Positions 1-8,823 are shown, counted from the stretch's first letter. The stretch: 27,163 bases of DNA from Accumulibacter sp964428215 (GCA_964428215.1 CAYRXO010000019.1:1-27163); one strand, 5' to 3'. The notes: generated by a model not told the origin, from the sequence alone. A program made the numbers and translations.

Positions 1-50
1 TACGAGATAAGCTCACGTGACTGGAGTTCAGACGTGTGCTCTTCCGATCT
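1..50 (+). other. Illumina P7/TruSeq index adapter left on the contig end
   Basis: These bases are not genomic. Positions 1-8 (TACGAGAT) match the 3' end of the P7 flow-cell oligo. Positions 9-16 (AAGCTCAC) sit where the 8-base i7 index belongs. Positions 17-50 match the standard 34-base TruSeq read-2 adapter, beginning GTGACTGGAG and ending CTTCCGATCT. Native sequence resumes at 51. An open frame starting at 17 reads from adapter into tadA and gives a false N-terminus. Confidence 0.98.
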
Positions 51-298
51 CGTGCGCGATGTGCGCCGGTGCGATCCTGCAGGCGCGCATCGCGCGCGTC
101 GTCTACGGTGCGCGCGACCCGAAAACCGGTGTGCATGGCAGCGTGGTCGACCTTTTCGCTGTCGAACGACTGAATCATCACGCCACGGTCGTCGGTGGTG
201 TCCTGGCGGCGGAATGCGGACAGCTGCTCAGCGATTTCTTTGCCGGACGACGGGTTGCCAAAGGAAACGGGGATGCACATTCATATTTCGATTGCTGA
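51..298 (+). CDS. tadA: tRNA-specific adenosine(34) deaminase TadA, C-terminal part (5' truncated by adapter)
   Basis: TadA deaminates the wobble adenosine of tRNA-Arg(ACG) to inosine and is a homodimeric zinc enzyme of the cytidine/deoxycytidylate deaminase fold. About 81 native residues remain. They begin inside the PCxxC zinc motif: CAMCAG is seen, and the preceding Pro codon is replaced by an adapter/genome hybrid codon reading Ser. The typical ARI.RVVYGA, DPK.G and C-terminal GG(V)LA.EC..LL..FF segments follow. The N-terminal half, including the HAE catalytic motif, is missing because the contig starts here, so this is an assembly edge and not a broken gene. The 3' end overlaps the next gene by 26 bases. 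Confidence 0.93.
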
Positions 299-755
299 GC
301 AGACCTTGGCGCTCAGCGACGCGCACAGGCGGGAAATCCGCCGCTATGCGGTGTCCACCGCCCGCAATGGCGCCGGCGAAGAGAACGGCAGTTTCTGCAC
401 GCCGCGCGGTCGGCACCTGATCCGTGCCAAGATCGGCGGCGGGCGGGTGGAAAACACGATCTTCGTTCGCCGGCGTCCGACCGGCGAAGTCTATAGTCGC
501 GAGTTCGCCGAACGTTTTCCCGGCCGCGACTGGATATTGACGCGCATCCTCTGGCTGTCGGGTTGCGAACCGGGACGCAACCGGCTGGGCTCGGTCGATA
601 CCATGCGCCGCTACATCTACATCCACGGCAGCCCGGACAGCACGCCGATGGGCATTCCCGGTTCGATCGGCTGTATCCGCATGCGCAACGCCGAACTCAT
701 CGAGCTCTTCGATCTGGTGCCGCCCTACACACCGGTCGAGATCAGCGAGGATTGA
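273..755 (+). CDS. L,D-transpeptidase (YkuD/ErfK family), 160 aa
   Basis: YkuD-fold enzymes form 3-3 peptidoglycan cross-links or attach lipoproteins to peptidoglycan through an active-site cysteine. The signature is clear: His118-Gly, then Ser131-x-Gly-Cys134-x-Arg136 (HG...SIGCIR), with Cys134 as the expected nucleophile. The ATG at 273 is preceded by AAGGA at 261-265. An upstream in-frame start at 195 would give a meaningless extension inside tadA. There is no signal peptide, so export is unclear; many short relatives look the same. It overlaps tadA by 26 bases, suggesting translational coupling. Its 3' end overlaps the convergent NRDE gene by 31 bases. Confidence 0.88.
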   Translation: MHIHISIAEQTLALSDAHRREIRRYAVSTARNGAGEENGSFCTPRGRHLIRAKIGGGRVENTIFVRRRPTGEVYSREFAERFPGRDWILTRILWLSGCEPGRNRLGSVDTMRRYIYIHGSPDSTPMGIPGSIGCIRMRNAELIELFDLVPPYTPVEISED

Positions 756-1510
756 AAGCTTTCGGCAACCTCGCCGGTGCACTGGCCAGCGGCGTCGAAA
801 CTCCGTTCACGTAGCGTTATCCGTCCGTCGCGGTGACGGTGCAGCACGGTCGACGCGCGCGTGCCATAGCCGGGCGTCCACACGAAAACCGCCGATAACA
901 GCCGTTCCCAGGCCAAGGGCACGCCGGTCGCCGGCAGATGCTCGTCGGCGACGATTTCCCGGTCAGCCAGCAAAGCGAAAAACGGCGTGCTGTCGGGCAA
1001 GGCGTCGAGCGCCTCGGCGAATGCGGCTTTGGCGCTGGCCAGCTTGGGCCACGGCGTGTCGAGCAGGTGATTGGAGAGACCGTAGATGCCAGGCGTCAGC
1101 CACTGCAGCTGACGATGGCCGCGATTCGAGAAATAGCCCAGGCGCTCGCCGTCGCCGACGAAGAGATTGAAACCGTTGTACAGCGAGGCGCTGGCTGCCA
1201 CCTGCGCCAGATAGGCCTCCGGCAAGTCGCTGCCGCGCAGGAAATCGGCGTTCAGCGCGCCACGCGAACGAGCCAGCACATCTTGTTCGCTGCCACCATC
1301 GCGGTAGTTGGTCAGCGCGGCGAAACGCTGTTGACGGCTGATGCCCAGCCAGGTGCCGCCGGCTTCGAGATCGCGGCCGGCGAGCACCTGCGGCGCGTCC
1401 GCCCAGAAGGCCGCAGCGGCGGACGGCCGCGCGAAAAACTCGTCGCGGTTGGCGGCGACGACCAGCGGATAGTCGGCATGCACCTGCCAGGCGAGGACAA
1501 TCAGACACAT
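725..1510 (-). CDS. NRDE family protein (TANGO2-like), 261 aa
   Basis: The N-terminus starts MCLIV and carries the eponymous NRDE motif at residues 21-24, followed by W.GRD.EAGGTW-like and GR-rich segments. This is the NRDE/TANGO2 family, whose members begin with an exposed Met-Cys and are linked to haem trafficking in eukaryotes and some bacteria. The bacterial role is not settled. Length (261 aa) is normal for the family. It lies 18 bases downstream of ygfZ on the same strand, so the two are probably co-transcribed. The C-terminal codons overlap the convergent L,D-transpeptidase gene. Confidence 0.9.
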   Translation of the reverse strand: MCLIVLAWQVHADYPLVVAANRDEFFARPSAAAAFWADAPQVLAGRDLEAGGTWLGISRQQRFAALTNYRDGGSEQDVLARSRGALNADFLRGSDLPEAYLAQVAASASLYNGFNLFVGDGERLGYFSNRGHRQLQWLTPGIYGLSNHLLDTPWPKLASAKAAFAEALDALPDSTPFFALLADREIVADEHLPATGVPLAWERLLSAVFVWTPGYGTRASTVLHRHRDGRITLRERSFDAAGQCTGEVAESFQSSLISTGV

Positions 1511-1528
1511 GCCGTCAGGCTTGCCGGG

Positions 1529-2545
1529 TCAATCGCCGAGCGGCTGCAGCCGAGTGACCAGCGGTCCATCGACGCTGCCCAGGTGTAATTGGCCACTGAG
1601 CAGACCTTCCTGCAGCACGGCCAACGCCACGTAACCGCCGTCCGGCGCCGGCGCGGCGTTGGCGATCATGCCGCAAGCGCGTTCGGGGCTGGACGATGAA
1701 AAAACGGCTTCACCGGCCTCGGCGGCGCTAGCCAGTTGCAGCGCATACAGATGCCGCTTCACCTTGCCCAGATATTGCGTGCGGGCGACGACTTCCTGGC
1801 CGGGATAGCAGCCCTTGTGAAAACTGACGCCGCCGAGGCGTTCGAAATGCGCCATCTGCGGCACGAACTGCTCCTGCGTGCGCTCGCTGATCAGCGGAAT
1901 GCCGGCACGGATATCCAGCCATTCCCAGACTGCTGTGCCGACCGGTCGGGCGACTGGTGCCAACTTTTCCCAGACCGCAGGTGCTGCCGCGACGGCGACG
2001 GCGACTTCGTAGCGCTCGGCGTCCAGACGGATCACCACGCCGCCAGCGAAAGCGGCCGCGCTCAGCGGCACGTCGGGCCGTGGCAGACCGGCCGCCGCCA
2101 AAGCGCTGGCCGCCTGCGCGCCGGAAACGCCGAGCAGACAGCACTCGGCCGAACGGTCGCTGACGCGTACCTGGCTGCGCAGGATGTACATCTGCAGTCG
2201 ACGGACGATCGTCGGCAGCAGGTCGGCCGCCAGTTGCAATTGCAGGCCAGAGGGCAGACGAAAGAGGAGAAAACTGGCCAGCATGCGCCCCTTGGCCGAG
2301 CACCAGGCGGAGTACTGTGCCTGATCTTCCGGCAAATGCTTGATGTCGCTGGTGAATTGATTGTGCAGGAAGATCGCCGCCTCGTCGCCGGCGACTTCGA
2401 TCACTGCCAGGTGCGTCAGCGGCACCAATACCGTCGCGTCGCGCCCGGCCAGTCGTTCGCCGGCGGCGTCGCCGAAATCGAGCAGCCGTTGCCCGGCGAA
2501 GCGGGCGCCGGCGGCGGCAAGAAAATTCTGCCAGTTCAGATTCAT
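1529..2545 (-). CDS. ygfZ: Folate-binding YgfZ/GcvT-like protein involved in Fe-S cluster assembly
   Basis: YgfZ (IBA57 family) is a tetrahydrofolate-binding, GcvT-fold protein needed to build or maintain [4Fe-4S] clusters in a subset of enzymes. The diagnostic motif KGCYPGQE is present with Cys246, followed by the typical R.QYLG.VKR segment. I chose the ATG at 2545 (338 aa, N-terminus MNLNWQNF), which matches the family's usual N-terminus. An upstream in-frame ATG at 2635 would add 30 residues rich in Arg, Pro and Phe that do not look like family sequence. A minus-strand TATAAT (complement of 2671-2676) could be the -10 box, although no good -35 is seen. It is divergent from mltG and upstream of the NRDE gene. 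Confidence 0.9.
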   Translation of the reverse strand: MNLNWQNFLAAAGARFAGQRLLDFGDAAGERLAGRDATVLVPLTHLAVIEVAGDEAAIFLHNQFTSDIKHLPEDQAQYSAWCSAKGRMLASFLLFRLPSGLQLQLAADLLPTIVRRLQMYILRSQVRVSDRSAECCLLGVSGAQAASALAAAGLPRPDVPLSAAAFAGGVVIRLDAERYEVAVAVAAAPAVWEKLAPVARPVGTAVWEWLDIRAGIPLISERTQEQFVPQMAHFERLGGVSFHKGCYPGQEVVARTQYLGKVKRHLYALQLASAAEAGEAVFSSSSPERACGMIANAAPAPDGGYVALAVLQEGLLSGQLHLGSVDGPLVTRLQPLGD

Positions 2546-2790
2546 GCGCAGGTCCGTGAAGAGGAAAAATTGACCAGGGGCCGTTCGGCGTACCGGAAGC
2601 AGCGGCTGGATGCGCTGGCCGGCGAAGCGGGTCATGGCACCATGGTGCTTAGCGAAGCAAGCTTTCGGCTATTATAGAGCGAGTGGCTGGACGTACGATG
2701 GCCTGTCCCGGCAGCATGCCGGTCACGTCAGGCGTTTCTTTTTTCCTGCTTTTCTCCATTCCTGCCGGCAGCTTGCCGCGGCACCGATCG

Positions 2791-3792
2791 ATGCGCAAAT
2801 TCCTCGGACGCCTGTTTCTGTTCATCGTGCTGGCAGTGCCGACCGTATTCGCCTATGTCGCCTGGTGGGTGTATTCCCCGCTGCGTCTGCCGGGGACGAC
2901 GGTCGAATTCACCATCGCTGCCGGCAGCAGCTTGCGCAACGCGGCGCGCGAGATTGCCGCGGCAGGTGTCGCAATGTCTCCCTGGCGGCTGGCGGCGCTT
3001 GGCAAGGCGCTGCAGGTCGAGGCGGCAATCAAGGCCGGCAGTTATCAGTTGCAGGGCGAAGTGACGCCGCTCGACTTGCTGCGCAAGCTGACGCGTGGCG
3101 ACGTCACTCAGGCGGAACTGACGCTGATCGAAGGGTGGACCTTCCGGCAGGTGCGGCAGCGTCTCGATGCCCATCCGGATTTGCGTCACGACACGAGCGG
3201 CTGCAGCGAAGCGGAAATCCTGCACCGTCTCGGCGCCAGCGAGGTAAGCGCCGAAGGGCTGATTTTTCCCGATACCTATCTTTTTGCCAAGCAAAGCAGC
3301 GATCTGGACGTGCTGGCGCGTGCCTATCGTGCCGGACAGCGGCGCCTGAACAGCGCCTGGCAGACTCGCGCGGCGAATCTGCCGTATCGCGATGCCTATC
3401 AGGCGCTGATCATGGCTTCGATCGTCGAGAAGGAGACCGGTCGCGAGCCGGATCGGGCGCAGATTGCCGGCGTTTTCGTCAATCGTCTGCGGCAGAAGAT
3501 GCGTCTGCAGACCGATCCGACGGTCATCTACGGCCTTGGCGACAACTTCGACGGCAATCTGCGTCAGCGCGATCTGCTCGCCGACACACCGTACAACACC
3601 TATACGCGCAGCGGTCTGCCGCCGACACCGATCGCCATGCCGGGGCTGGCCTCGTTGCAGGCGGCACTGCATCCGGCGGAGAACGACGCGCTGTATTTCG
3701 TCGCCCGTGGCGACGGCAGCAGTCAGTTTTCGCGCACGCTCGAAGAACATAACCGTGCCGTGGCGCGTTATCAGCGGGGTGGTCGCTCATGA
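2791..3792 (+). CDS. mltG: Endolytic murein transglycosylase MltG, 333 aa
   Basis: MltG (YceG) cleaves nascent glycan strands at the inner membrane and is thought to act as a terminase of peptidoglycan synthesis. The protein has a single N-terminal membrane segment (about residues 8-28), a LysM-like region (about 35-85) and the catalytic YceG domain. The signature IVEKE lies at residues 212-215, followed by VNRLR, LQTDPTVIYG and YNTY..GLPP, which are hallmarks of the family. The start at 2791 (MRKFLGRL) gives the standard short cytoplasmic tail; earlier in-frame ATGs (2683, 2698, 2716) would add an implausible leader. No strong Shine-Dalgarno is visible. It ends four bases into tmk, opening a tight operon. 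Confidence 0.94.
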   Translation: MRKFLGRLFLFIVLAVPTVFAYVAWWVYSPLRLPGTTVEFTIAAGSSLRNAAREIAAAGVAMSPWRLAALGKALQVEAAIKAGSYQLQGEVTPLDLLRKLTRGDVTQAELTLIEGWTFRQVRQRLDAHPDLRHDTSGCSEAEILHRLGASEVSAEGLIFPDTYLFAKQSSDLDVLARAYRAGQRRLNSAWQTRAANLPYRDAYQALIMASIVEKETGREPDRAQIAGVFVNRLRQKMRLQTDPTVIYGLGDNFDGNLRQRDLLADTPYNTYTRSGLPPTPIAMPGLASLQAALHPAENDALYFVARGDGSSQFSRTLEEHNRAVARYQRGGRS

Positions 3793-4412
3793 ACGCGCCA
3801 AGCGGCCGGTTCATCACTTTCGAGGGCATCGACGGTGCCGGCAAGAGCAGCCATTTGCAGAAACTGGCCGATTTTCTGCGCCAGCGTGGATTGAACGTCG
3901 TCAGCAGCCGCGAGCCGGGGGGGACACCGCTCGGCGAACAACTGCGGCACTTGCTGCTCAGCGAGGCGATGCATCTGGAAACCGAAGCCTTGCTGATGTT
4001 CGCCGCCCGCCGCGAACACCTGGCGCAAGTGATCGAACCGGCGTTGGCGCGCGGCGACTGGGTGATCTGCGACCGCTTCAGCGACGCCACCTATGCCTAT
4101 CAGTGCGGCGGCCGCGGTCTCGACCGGGAAAAATTCGCCCAGATCGAAGCCTGGGTACATCCGCAGTTGCAACCCGATCTCACCCTGCTCTTCGATTTGC
4201 CGGTCGACCTGGCGGCCCGGCGCATCGCCGCGCAGGCGCGCGCGCTCGATCGTTTCGAAGTCGAACGACAGGATTTCCACCACCGCGTCCGGCTCGCTTA
4301 CCTCGAGCGGGCGGCGGCCGCGCCTGAGCGCATGCGCGTCATCGACACCAATCAGCCGCCGGACGTCGTCGCTGCCCACATTCGGCAGGTGGTTCTGGCG
4401 TATTGCGCATGA
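3789..4412 (+). CDS. tmk: Thymidylate kinase, 207 aa
   Basis: This enzyme phosphorylates dTMP to dTDP with ATP. The P-loop is G13-I-D-G-A-G-K-S20, the dTMP-binding REPGGT lies at 41-46 and the DRF motif at 95-97, followed by the lid region around residues 140-160. Length is typical. The start codon overlaps the mltG stop as ATGA (3789-3792), and the stop overlaps the holB start in the same way (4409-4412). Translational coupling of mltG-tmk-holB is therefore likely. The tmk-holB pairing is widespread in proteobacteria. Confidence 0.97.
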   Translation: MNAPSGRFITFEGIDGAGKSSHLQKLADFLRQRGLNVVSSREPGGTPLGEQLRHLLLSEAMHLETEALLMFAARREHLAQVIEPALARGDWVICDRFSDATYAYQCGGRGLDREKFAQIEAWVHPQLQPDLTLLFDLPVDLAARRIAAQARALDRFEVERQDFHHRVRLAYLERAAAAPERMRVIDTNQPPDVVAAHIRQVVLAYCA

Positions 4413-5443
4413 AAATTCAGCAACTGCATCCGCCGCTCTGGCAACAACTGCAAAACCGACGCGCGCAATTGCCGCACGCGTTGCTGCTCAGCGGTCAACG
4501 TGGTCTCGGCAAGTTCGCGCTCGCCAGCGCTTTCGCGGCCGCCTTGCTTTGCGAACGGACGACAGCGGCGAACGAAGCCTGCGGGACTTGTCCGGCTTGC
4601 GGCTGGCTGGCACAGGGCAACCATCCGGATTGGCGCCTGCTGCAGCCCGCTGCCACAGCAGGCGGAGATTCTGCTGACGCCGACAGCGACGAAGGCGGCA
4701 AAAAAAAGGGCGGTCAGCAGATCACCATCGATCAGGTGCGCGCGCTGGACGACTTTCTGCATGTCGGCACGCACCGCCGCGGCGCGCGTCTGGTGCTGAT
4801 CCATCCCGCCGAAGCGATGAACCGCGCCACGGCCAACGCCTTGCTCAAATCGCTCGAAGAGCCTTTGCCGGGCACGTTGTTCCTGCTGCTGACGAATGAA
4901 GCGCATCGCCTGTTGCCGACCATCCGCAGTCGTTGCCAGGTGCTGCCGGTCGCCCGGCCAGCGCATTCACTGGCCGTCGAGTGGCTGCGCGACGCCGGCG
5001 TGACCGATGCCGACCGCTGGCTGGCCCTGGCCGGCGGCGCGCCGCTGCTGGCCATGGAACTGGCGAGCAGCGGCGAGAAGGCGCTGCTCGACGCCTGGCT
5101 GACGCAGGCGCTACGCGTCGACGATGGCGATGCCCTGGCCAGCGCCGCCGAACTGGAAAAGACGCTGAAAACGGACAGCCGCCCGGCGGCGATGAAGCGT
5201 CTGCTCGAGTGGGTGCAGAAATGGCTTTACGACCTGACGCTTGCCAGCCATGCGCTGCCGCCGCGCTACTACCTGGCACAAAGTGCCCAGTTATGCCAGT
5301 TGGCCGGTCGCAGCGATCCGCGCAAGCTCTTGGCATTCAACCGAAAGACGCTACAATACAAGAAACAGTGCGAACAGCCCTTGAATAACCGATTGTTTCT
5401 TGAAGAATTTTTTCTCAGCTATCTGAGTCTTTTCCGACGCTGA
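4409..5443 (+). CDS. holB: DNA polymerase III subunit delta', 344 aa
   Basis: HolB is the stator subunit of the clamp loader, which opens the sliding clamp at primer ends. The N-terminal AAA+ module has a degenerate Walker A (GQRGLGKFA, residues 29-37, with no Ser/Thr after Lys), as expected for delta', which does not hydrolyse ATP. A zinc-binding cluster is visible (Cys48, Cys58, Cys61, Cys64), and the SRC motif lies at 174-176. A short acidic then lysine-rich insert at about 88-102 (residues ADADSDEGGKKKGG) lies between the zinc module and the Walker B region. ATG at 4409 overlaps the tmk stop; a TTG six bases upstream is less likely. The next gene follows after 7 bases. Confidence 0.95.
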   Translation: MKIQQLHPPLWQQLQNRRAQLPHALLLSGQRGLGKFALASAFAAALLCERTTAANEACGTCPACGWLAQGNHPDWRLLQPAATAGGDSADADSDEGGKKKGGQQITIDQVRALDDFLHVGTHRRGARLVLIHPAEAMNRATANALLKSLEEPLPGTLFLLLTNEAHRLLPTIRSRCQVLPVARPAHSLAVEWLRDAGVTDADRWLALAGGAPLLAMELASSGEKALLDAWLTQALRVDDGDALASAAELEKTLKTDSRPAAMKRLLEWVQKWLYDLTLASHALPPRYYLAQSAQLCQLAGRSDPRKLLAFNRKTLQYKKQCEQPLNNRLFLEEFFLSYLSLFRR

Positions 5444-5450
5444 ACGAGAT

Positions 5451-5831
5451 ATGGCCGACTCCGACACCGCCAGACCCGCTTCTCACATGACGCCGCGTCC
5501 GAGTGTGCTGTCGTTGAACATCAACTCCAAATCGGCACTCTATGCGGCGTATATGCCGGTGCTGCGCCATGGTGGCATCTTCATCCCGACGACGCGCAAC
5601 TATCAGGTCGGCGACGAAGTGTTCATGTTGTTGTCGTTGATGGACGATCCGACCAAGCTGCCGATCGCCGGTACGGTCGTCTGGATCACTCCGGTCGGCG
5701 CGCAGAACAACAAGGTGCAGGGGATCGGCGTCCATTTCAAGAATGATGAATCGGGCGTCGATGCGCGGCGGCGCATCGAAGCCATCCTGGGCGGTGTGCT
5801 GCAGTCGGGCCGCCCGACCCATACCATTTGA
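5451..5831 (+). CDS. pilZ: PilZ-domain protein, type IV pilus PilZ subgroup, 126 aa
   Basis: This is a single PilZ domain preceded by about 20 polar residues. The canonical c-di-GMP residues (RxxxR, and D/NxSxxG) are not seen: the corresponding stretch reads LRHGGIFIPT. That is typical of the original PilZ protein of type IV pilus biogenesis, which acts through protein partners (PilB, FimX in studied species) and not by binding the nucleotide. The holB-pilZ-tatD order is common in beta- and gammaproteobacteria and supports the assignment. The start at 5451 lies seven bases after holB. No other pilus gene is in the window. Confidence 0.88.
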   Translation: MADSDTARPASHMTPRPSVLSLNINSKSALYAAYMPVLRHGGIFIPTTRNYQVGDEVFMLLSLMDDPTKLPIAGTVVWITPVGAQNNKVQGIGVHFKNDESGVDARRRIEAILGGVLQSGRPTHTI

Positions 5832-5841
5832 CGGCTTGCCG

Positions 5842-6624
5842 ATGCTGGTCGATTCGCACTGTCATCTCGATTTCCCGCCGTTGGCCGACAACATCGAGCA
5901 AACCCTGGCCGCCATGGCCAGCCAGGATGTCGGTTGCGCGCTGTGTATCGGCGTCAATCTCGACGATCTGCCGCGCGTGCTGTCACTGGCCGAACAGTGG
6001 CCGATGCTGCTCGCCTCGGTGGGTGTTCACCCCGAGCATACGGGGGGACGCGAGCCCTCGGTCGATGAACTCGTCGCGCTCGTCCAACACCCGCGGGTGA
6101 TCGCCATCGGCGAAACCGGCCTCGATTATTACTGGCACAAGGATGCGCCGGAGTGGCAACGCGAGCGTTTCCGCACGCACATCCGCGCGGCCCGCCAGGC
6201 GGGCATTCCGCTGGTGGTGCATACCCGGGAAGCCGCGGCCGATACCTTGCGCATACTGCGCGAGGAGGGGGCCGATCGGGTCGGCGGCGTCATGCACTGC
6301 TTCACCGAGAGCTGGCCGATCGCCGAAATGGCGCTCGAGCTGGGTTTTTACATCTCGATGTCGGGCATCGTCACTTTCAAAAATGCCAAGGTGGTGCACG
6401 AGGTGGCGCGTCGTACGCCGCTCGATCGCCTGCTGGTCGAAACCGACTCGCCGTATCTGGCGCCGACGCCGCATCGCGGACAGAGCAATCAGCCGGCGTA
6501 CGTCCGCTACGTTGCCGAAGCGATCGCCAGGCTGCGCGACTTGCCGGCGCCAGCGGTGTTCGAGGCGACCACCGACAATTTTTTCCGTCTGTTTCCCGGC
6601 GCGCGAGAGAAAGTTTGCCGATGA
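5842..6624 (+). CDS. tatD: TatD family metal-dependent deoxyribonuclease, 260 aa
   Basis: TatD-type hydrolases are TIM-barrel enzymes with two divalent metals; characterised members are 3'-5' DNases. The metal-site signatures are all present: H6-C-H8-L-D near the start, GETGLDYY, VVHTREA, MHCF and the C-terminal ETDSPYLAP. Length fits the YcfH/TatD group. The start at 5842 puts the HCH motif at the usual distance from the N-terminus. It lies 10 bases after pilZ and ends in an ATGA overlap with the ankyrin gene. The usual neighbours suggest the YcfH paralogue; exact subfamily would need a tree. Confidence 0.92.
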   Translation: MLVDSHCHLDFPPLADNIEQTLAAMASQDVGCALCIGVNLDDLPRVLSLAEQWPMLLASVGVHPEHTGGREPSVDELVALVQHPRVIAIGETGLDYYWHKDAPEWQRERFRTHIRAARQAGIPLVVHTREAAADTLRILREEGADRVGGVMHCFTESWPIAEMALELGFYISMSGIVTFKNAKVVHEVARRTPLDRLLVETDSPYLAPTPHRGQSNQPAYVRYVAEAIARLRDLPAPAVFEATTDNFFRLFPGAREKVCR

Positions 6625-7268
6625 AAATCCTTGTCTGGCTGTTCGCCCTGTGCTTGCCGATCAGCGCCGTCGCCGGCGCTTACGAAGACCTCGAAGAGGC
6701 GATGATCTCCGGCGATACGCCGTGGGCGATCCGTTTGATCGAAAGCGGTCTCGGCGTCAACGCCGTCGACGCGTTCGGCAACACGCTGCTGATGCAGGCG
6801 GTGCAACGCGATAACACCAGTCTGTTCGATTACCTGCTCAAGCAACGCGCGCGGGTCAACACCCGCAATCGCAATGGCGAAACCGCGCTCAGTCTGGCGG
6901 CGTATCGCGGCAAACTGCCTTTTGCCCAGCGACTGGTCGATGCCGGCGCCGATGTCAACCTGTATGGCTGGCCACCGCTGATCTATGCCGCGTTCAACGG
7001 TCACGTCGACATCGCCGACTTCCTGCTCAAACGGGGGGCCGATGTCAATGCGACCACAGCCAACGGATCGTCGGCGCTGTTGTACGCCGCCCGTTTTGGT
7101 CATCTCGAAGTCGTCAAGGTGCTGTTGCAGGCGCATGCCGATCCCAATCTGGCCAATGACCGCAGCGCGACGGCGATCGACTGGGCCTTGAAGACGGAAA
7201 ACACCGATATTGCCGATTTGTTGCGCCAGGCCGGCGGGCGTGCCGGCAATCCGGCGGCGCTTCGTTGA
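6621..7268 (+). CDS. Secreted ankyrin-repeat protein, 215 aa
   Basis: A signal peptide is seen (basic start, hydrophobic core, cleavage probably after ISAVA at residue 18). About five ankyrin repeats follow, with recognisable units such as GNTLLMQAV, GETALSLAAYRG, WPPLIYAAFNGHVDIADFLL and SSALLYAARFGHLEVVKVLL. The predicted location is periplasmic, and the repeats point to protein binding. The partner is unknown. The start overlaps the tatD stop (ATGA at 6621-6624), so it is translationally coupled to the mltG-tatD operon. Ankyrin genes beside tatD occur in related betaproteobacteria from memory, so this is probably a conserved but uncharacterised operon member. Confidence 0.88.
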   Translation: MKILVWLFALCLPISAVAGAYEDLEEAMISGDTPWAIRLIESGLGVNAVDAFGNTLLMQAVQRDNTSLFDYLLKQRARVNTRNRNGETALSLAAYRGKLPFAQRLVDAGADVNLYGWPPLIYAAFNGHVDIADFLLKRGADVNATTANGSSALLYAARFGHLEVVKVLLQAHADPNLANDRSATAIDWALKTENTDIADLLRQAGGRAGNPAALR

Positions 7269-7464
7269 CAGTTTCGTCTACGTCGGTGCGGGCGCTGCTG
7301 CCTCAGTTGCCGACGATCTGTCTTGCGTACTGAGCGCCGTTGTGGCTTTGCCCGCAGCCAGTCGTTACCCGGAGTGAGGCTGTCTGTTCCCGTTCCGACG
7401 TGCGTTGATTGGAACATCCGGCGATGATCTCTGCCCGCAGACGTCGTCCTGAAAAAAATTCGTC
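7269..7464. other. Intergenic region before ppnN
   Basis: This 196-base stretch contains no convincing gene. A TTGATT box lies near 7410, but there is no well-placed -10 partner. The ppnN start is preceded by an A-run (CCTGAAAAAAATTCGTC) and lacks a clear Shine-Dalgarno. No terminator hairpin with a T-run was found after the ankyrin gene. Confidence 0.4.
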
Positions 7465-8823
7465 ATGAAGATAAGCACAGCGGTCAGTCCGGAAGGCAGC
7501 CTGGAAGTCCTGTCGCAACTGGAAGTGAAAACCTTGCTCGATACCAGCACGCGCGGACTGTATCGGCTGTTTCGCAACTGCGCGCTGGCGGTGCTCAATA
7601 CCTGCAGCCACACCGACGATCCGCGGCAAATTGGCGAAGCCTATGGTGATTTCGAGATCGGTCTGCTGCAACGCAATCGCGGCGTCAAGGTCCAGCTCGA
7701 AAACGCGCCGGCGTCAGCTTTCGTCGATGGACAGATGATCCGCGGCATCCGCGAACATCTGTTTGCCGTCCTGCGCGACATCATCTATACCCACAACGAA
7801 ATTCAGGGCGACTCGACGCTCGATCTGTCGCTCAGCGAGCACATGACGGCCGCCGTTTTTCGCATCCTGCGCAATGCGCGCGTCCTGCGACCAAGCATCG
7901 ATCCGAACATCGTCGTCTGCTGGGGCGGGCATTCGATCAGTCGCGAGGAATATGATTTCAGCAAGGAAGTTGGCTATCAGCTCGGTTTGCGCGGACTCGA
8001 TGTGTGTACCGGTTGTGGTCCGGGAGCGATGAAAGGACCGATGAAGGGTGCGGCGATCGGACACGCCAAACAGCGCATCGCCAACGGTCGCTACATCGGT
8101 CTGACCGAGCCGGGCGTCATCGCCTCCGAACCGCCGAATCCGATCGTCAATGAACTGGTGATCCTGCCGGACATCGAGAAACGCCTCGAGGCTTTCGTGC
8201 GCATCGGACACGGGGTGCTCATCTTTCCGGGCGGTGTCGGCACGGCGGAGGAACTGCTTTATCTGCTCGGCATTCTCAGCCATCCGGACAACGCCGGCCA
8301 CCCGTTTCCGCTCATTCTCTGCGGGCCGGCGGCGAGCGCCGACTATTTCACCGCGCTCGATGACTATGTCGGACGCACGTTGGGCAGCGCGGCGCAGCGT
8401 TTATACCGGGTGATCATTGACGATCCGGTCGCCGTCGCGCGTTCGATGCGTGCAGCGATGGAAACAGTGAAGCTCTTTCGTCAGGACGGTCGCGACGCCT
8501 TTTATTTCAATTGGCAATTGCACATCGCCAGGGATTTCCAGGCGCCGTTCGTGCCGACGCACGCGGCGATGGCCGCTTTGTCCCTGCAGCGCGAGCGACC
8601 GGTGCATCAGCTGGCAGCCGATCTGCGACGGGCTTTTTCCGGGATCGCCGCCGGTAATGTCAAGGAGCAGGGAATCCGCGCGGTCGAGGAGCACGGCCCG
8701 TTCGAGATCCGTGCCGAAGCCGACCTGCTGGCCGCGACCGACGAATTGCTGCAGCGCTTCGTCGCCCAGCGTCGGATGAAGCTGCAAGGCGATTACACGC
8801 CCTGCTATACCTTGCGGGCCTGA
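7465..8823 (+). CDS. ppnN: Pyrimidine/purine nucleotide 5'-monophosphate nucleosidase, LOG family, 452 aa
   Basis: PpnN (YgdH) splits nucleoside monophosphates into base and ribose 5-phosphate, and in E. coli is activated by (p)ppGpp. The protein has the long N-terminal domain, the central Rossmann-like lysine-decarboxylase-like (LOG) domain and the C-terminal extension that distinguish PpnN from short LOG proteins. The signature PGGVGTAEE begins at residue 255, and CTGCGPGAMKGPMKGA lies upstream of it. At 452 aa the length matches E. coli PpnN closely. It is probably transcribed alone. A short reading frame and the O-antigen-ligase-like gene follow on the same strand. Confidence 0.93.
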   Translation: MKISTAVSPEGSLEVLSQLEVKTLLDTSTRGLYRLFRNCALAVLNTCSHTDDPRQIGEAYGDFEIGLLQRNRGVKVQLENAPASAFVDGQMIRGIREHLFAVLRDIIYTHNEIQGDSTLDLSLSEHMTAAVFRILRNARVLRPSIDPNIVVCWGGHSISREEYDFSKEVGYQLGLRGLDVCTGCGPGAMKGPMKGAAIGHAKQRIANGRYIGLTEPGVIASEPPNPIVNELVILPDIEKRLEAFVRIGHGVLIFPGGVGTAEELLYLLGILSHPDNAGHPFPLILCGPAASADYFTALDDYVGRTLGSAAQRLYRVIIDDPVAVARSMRAAMETVKLFRQDGRDAFYFNWQLHIARDFQAPFVPTHAAMAALSLQRERPVHQLAADLRRAFSGIAAGNVKEQGIRAVEEHGPFEIRAEADLLAATDELLQRFVAQRRMKLQGDYTPCYTLRA

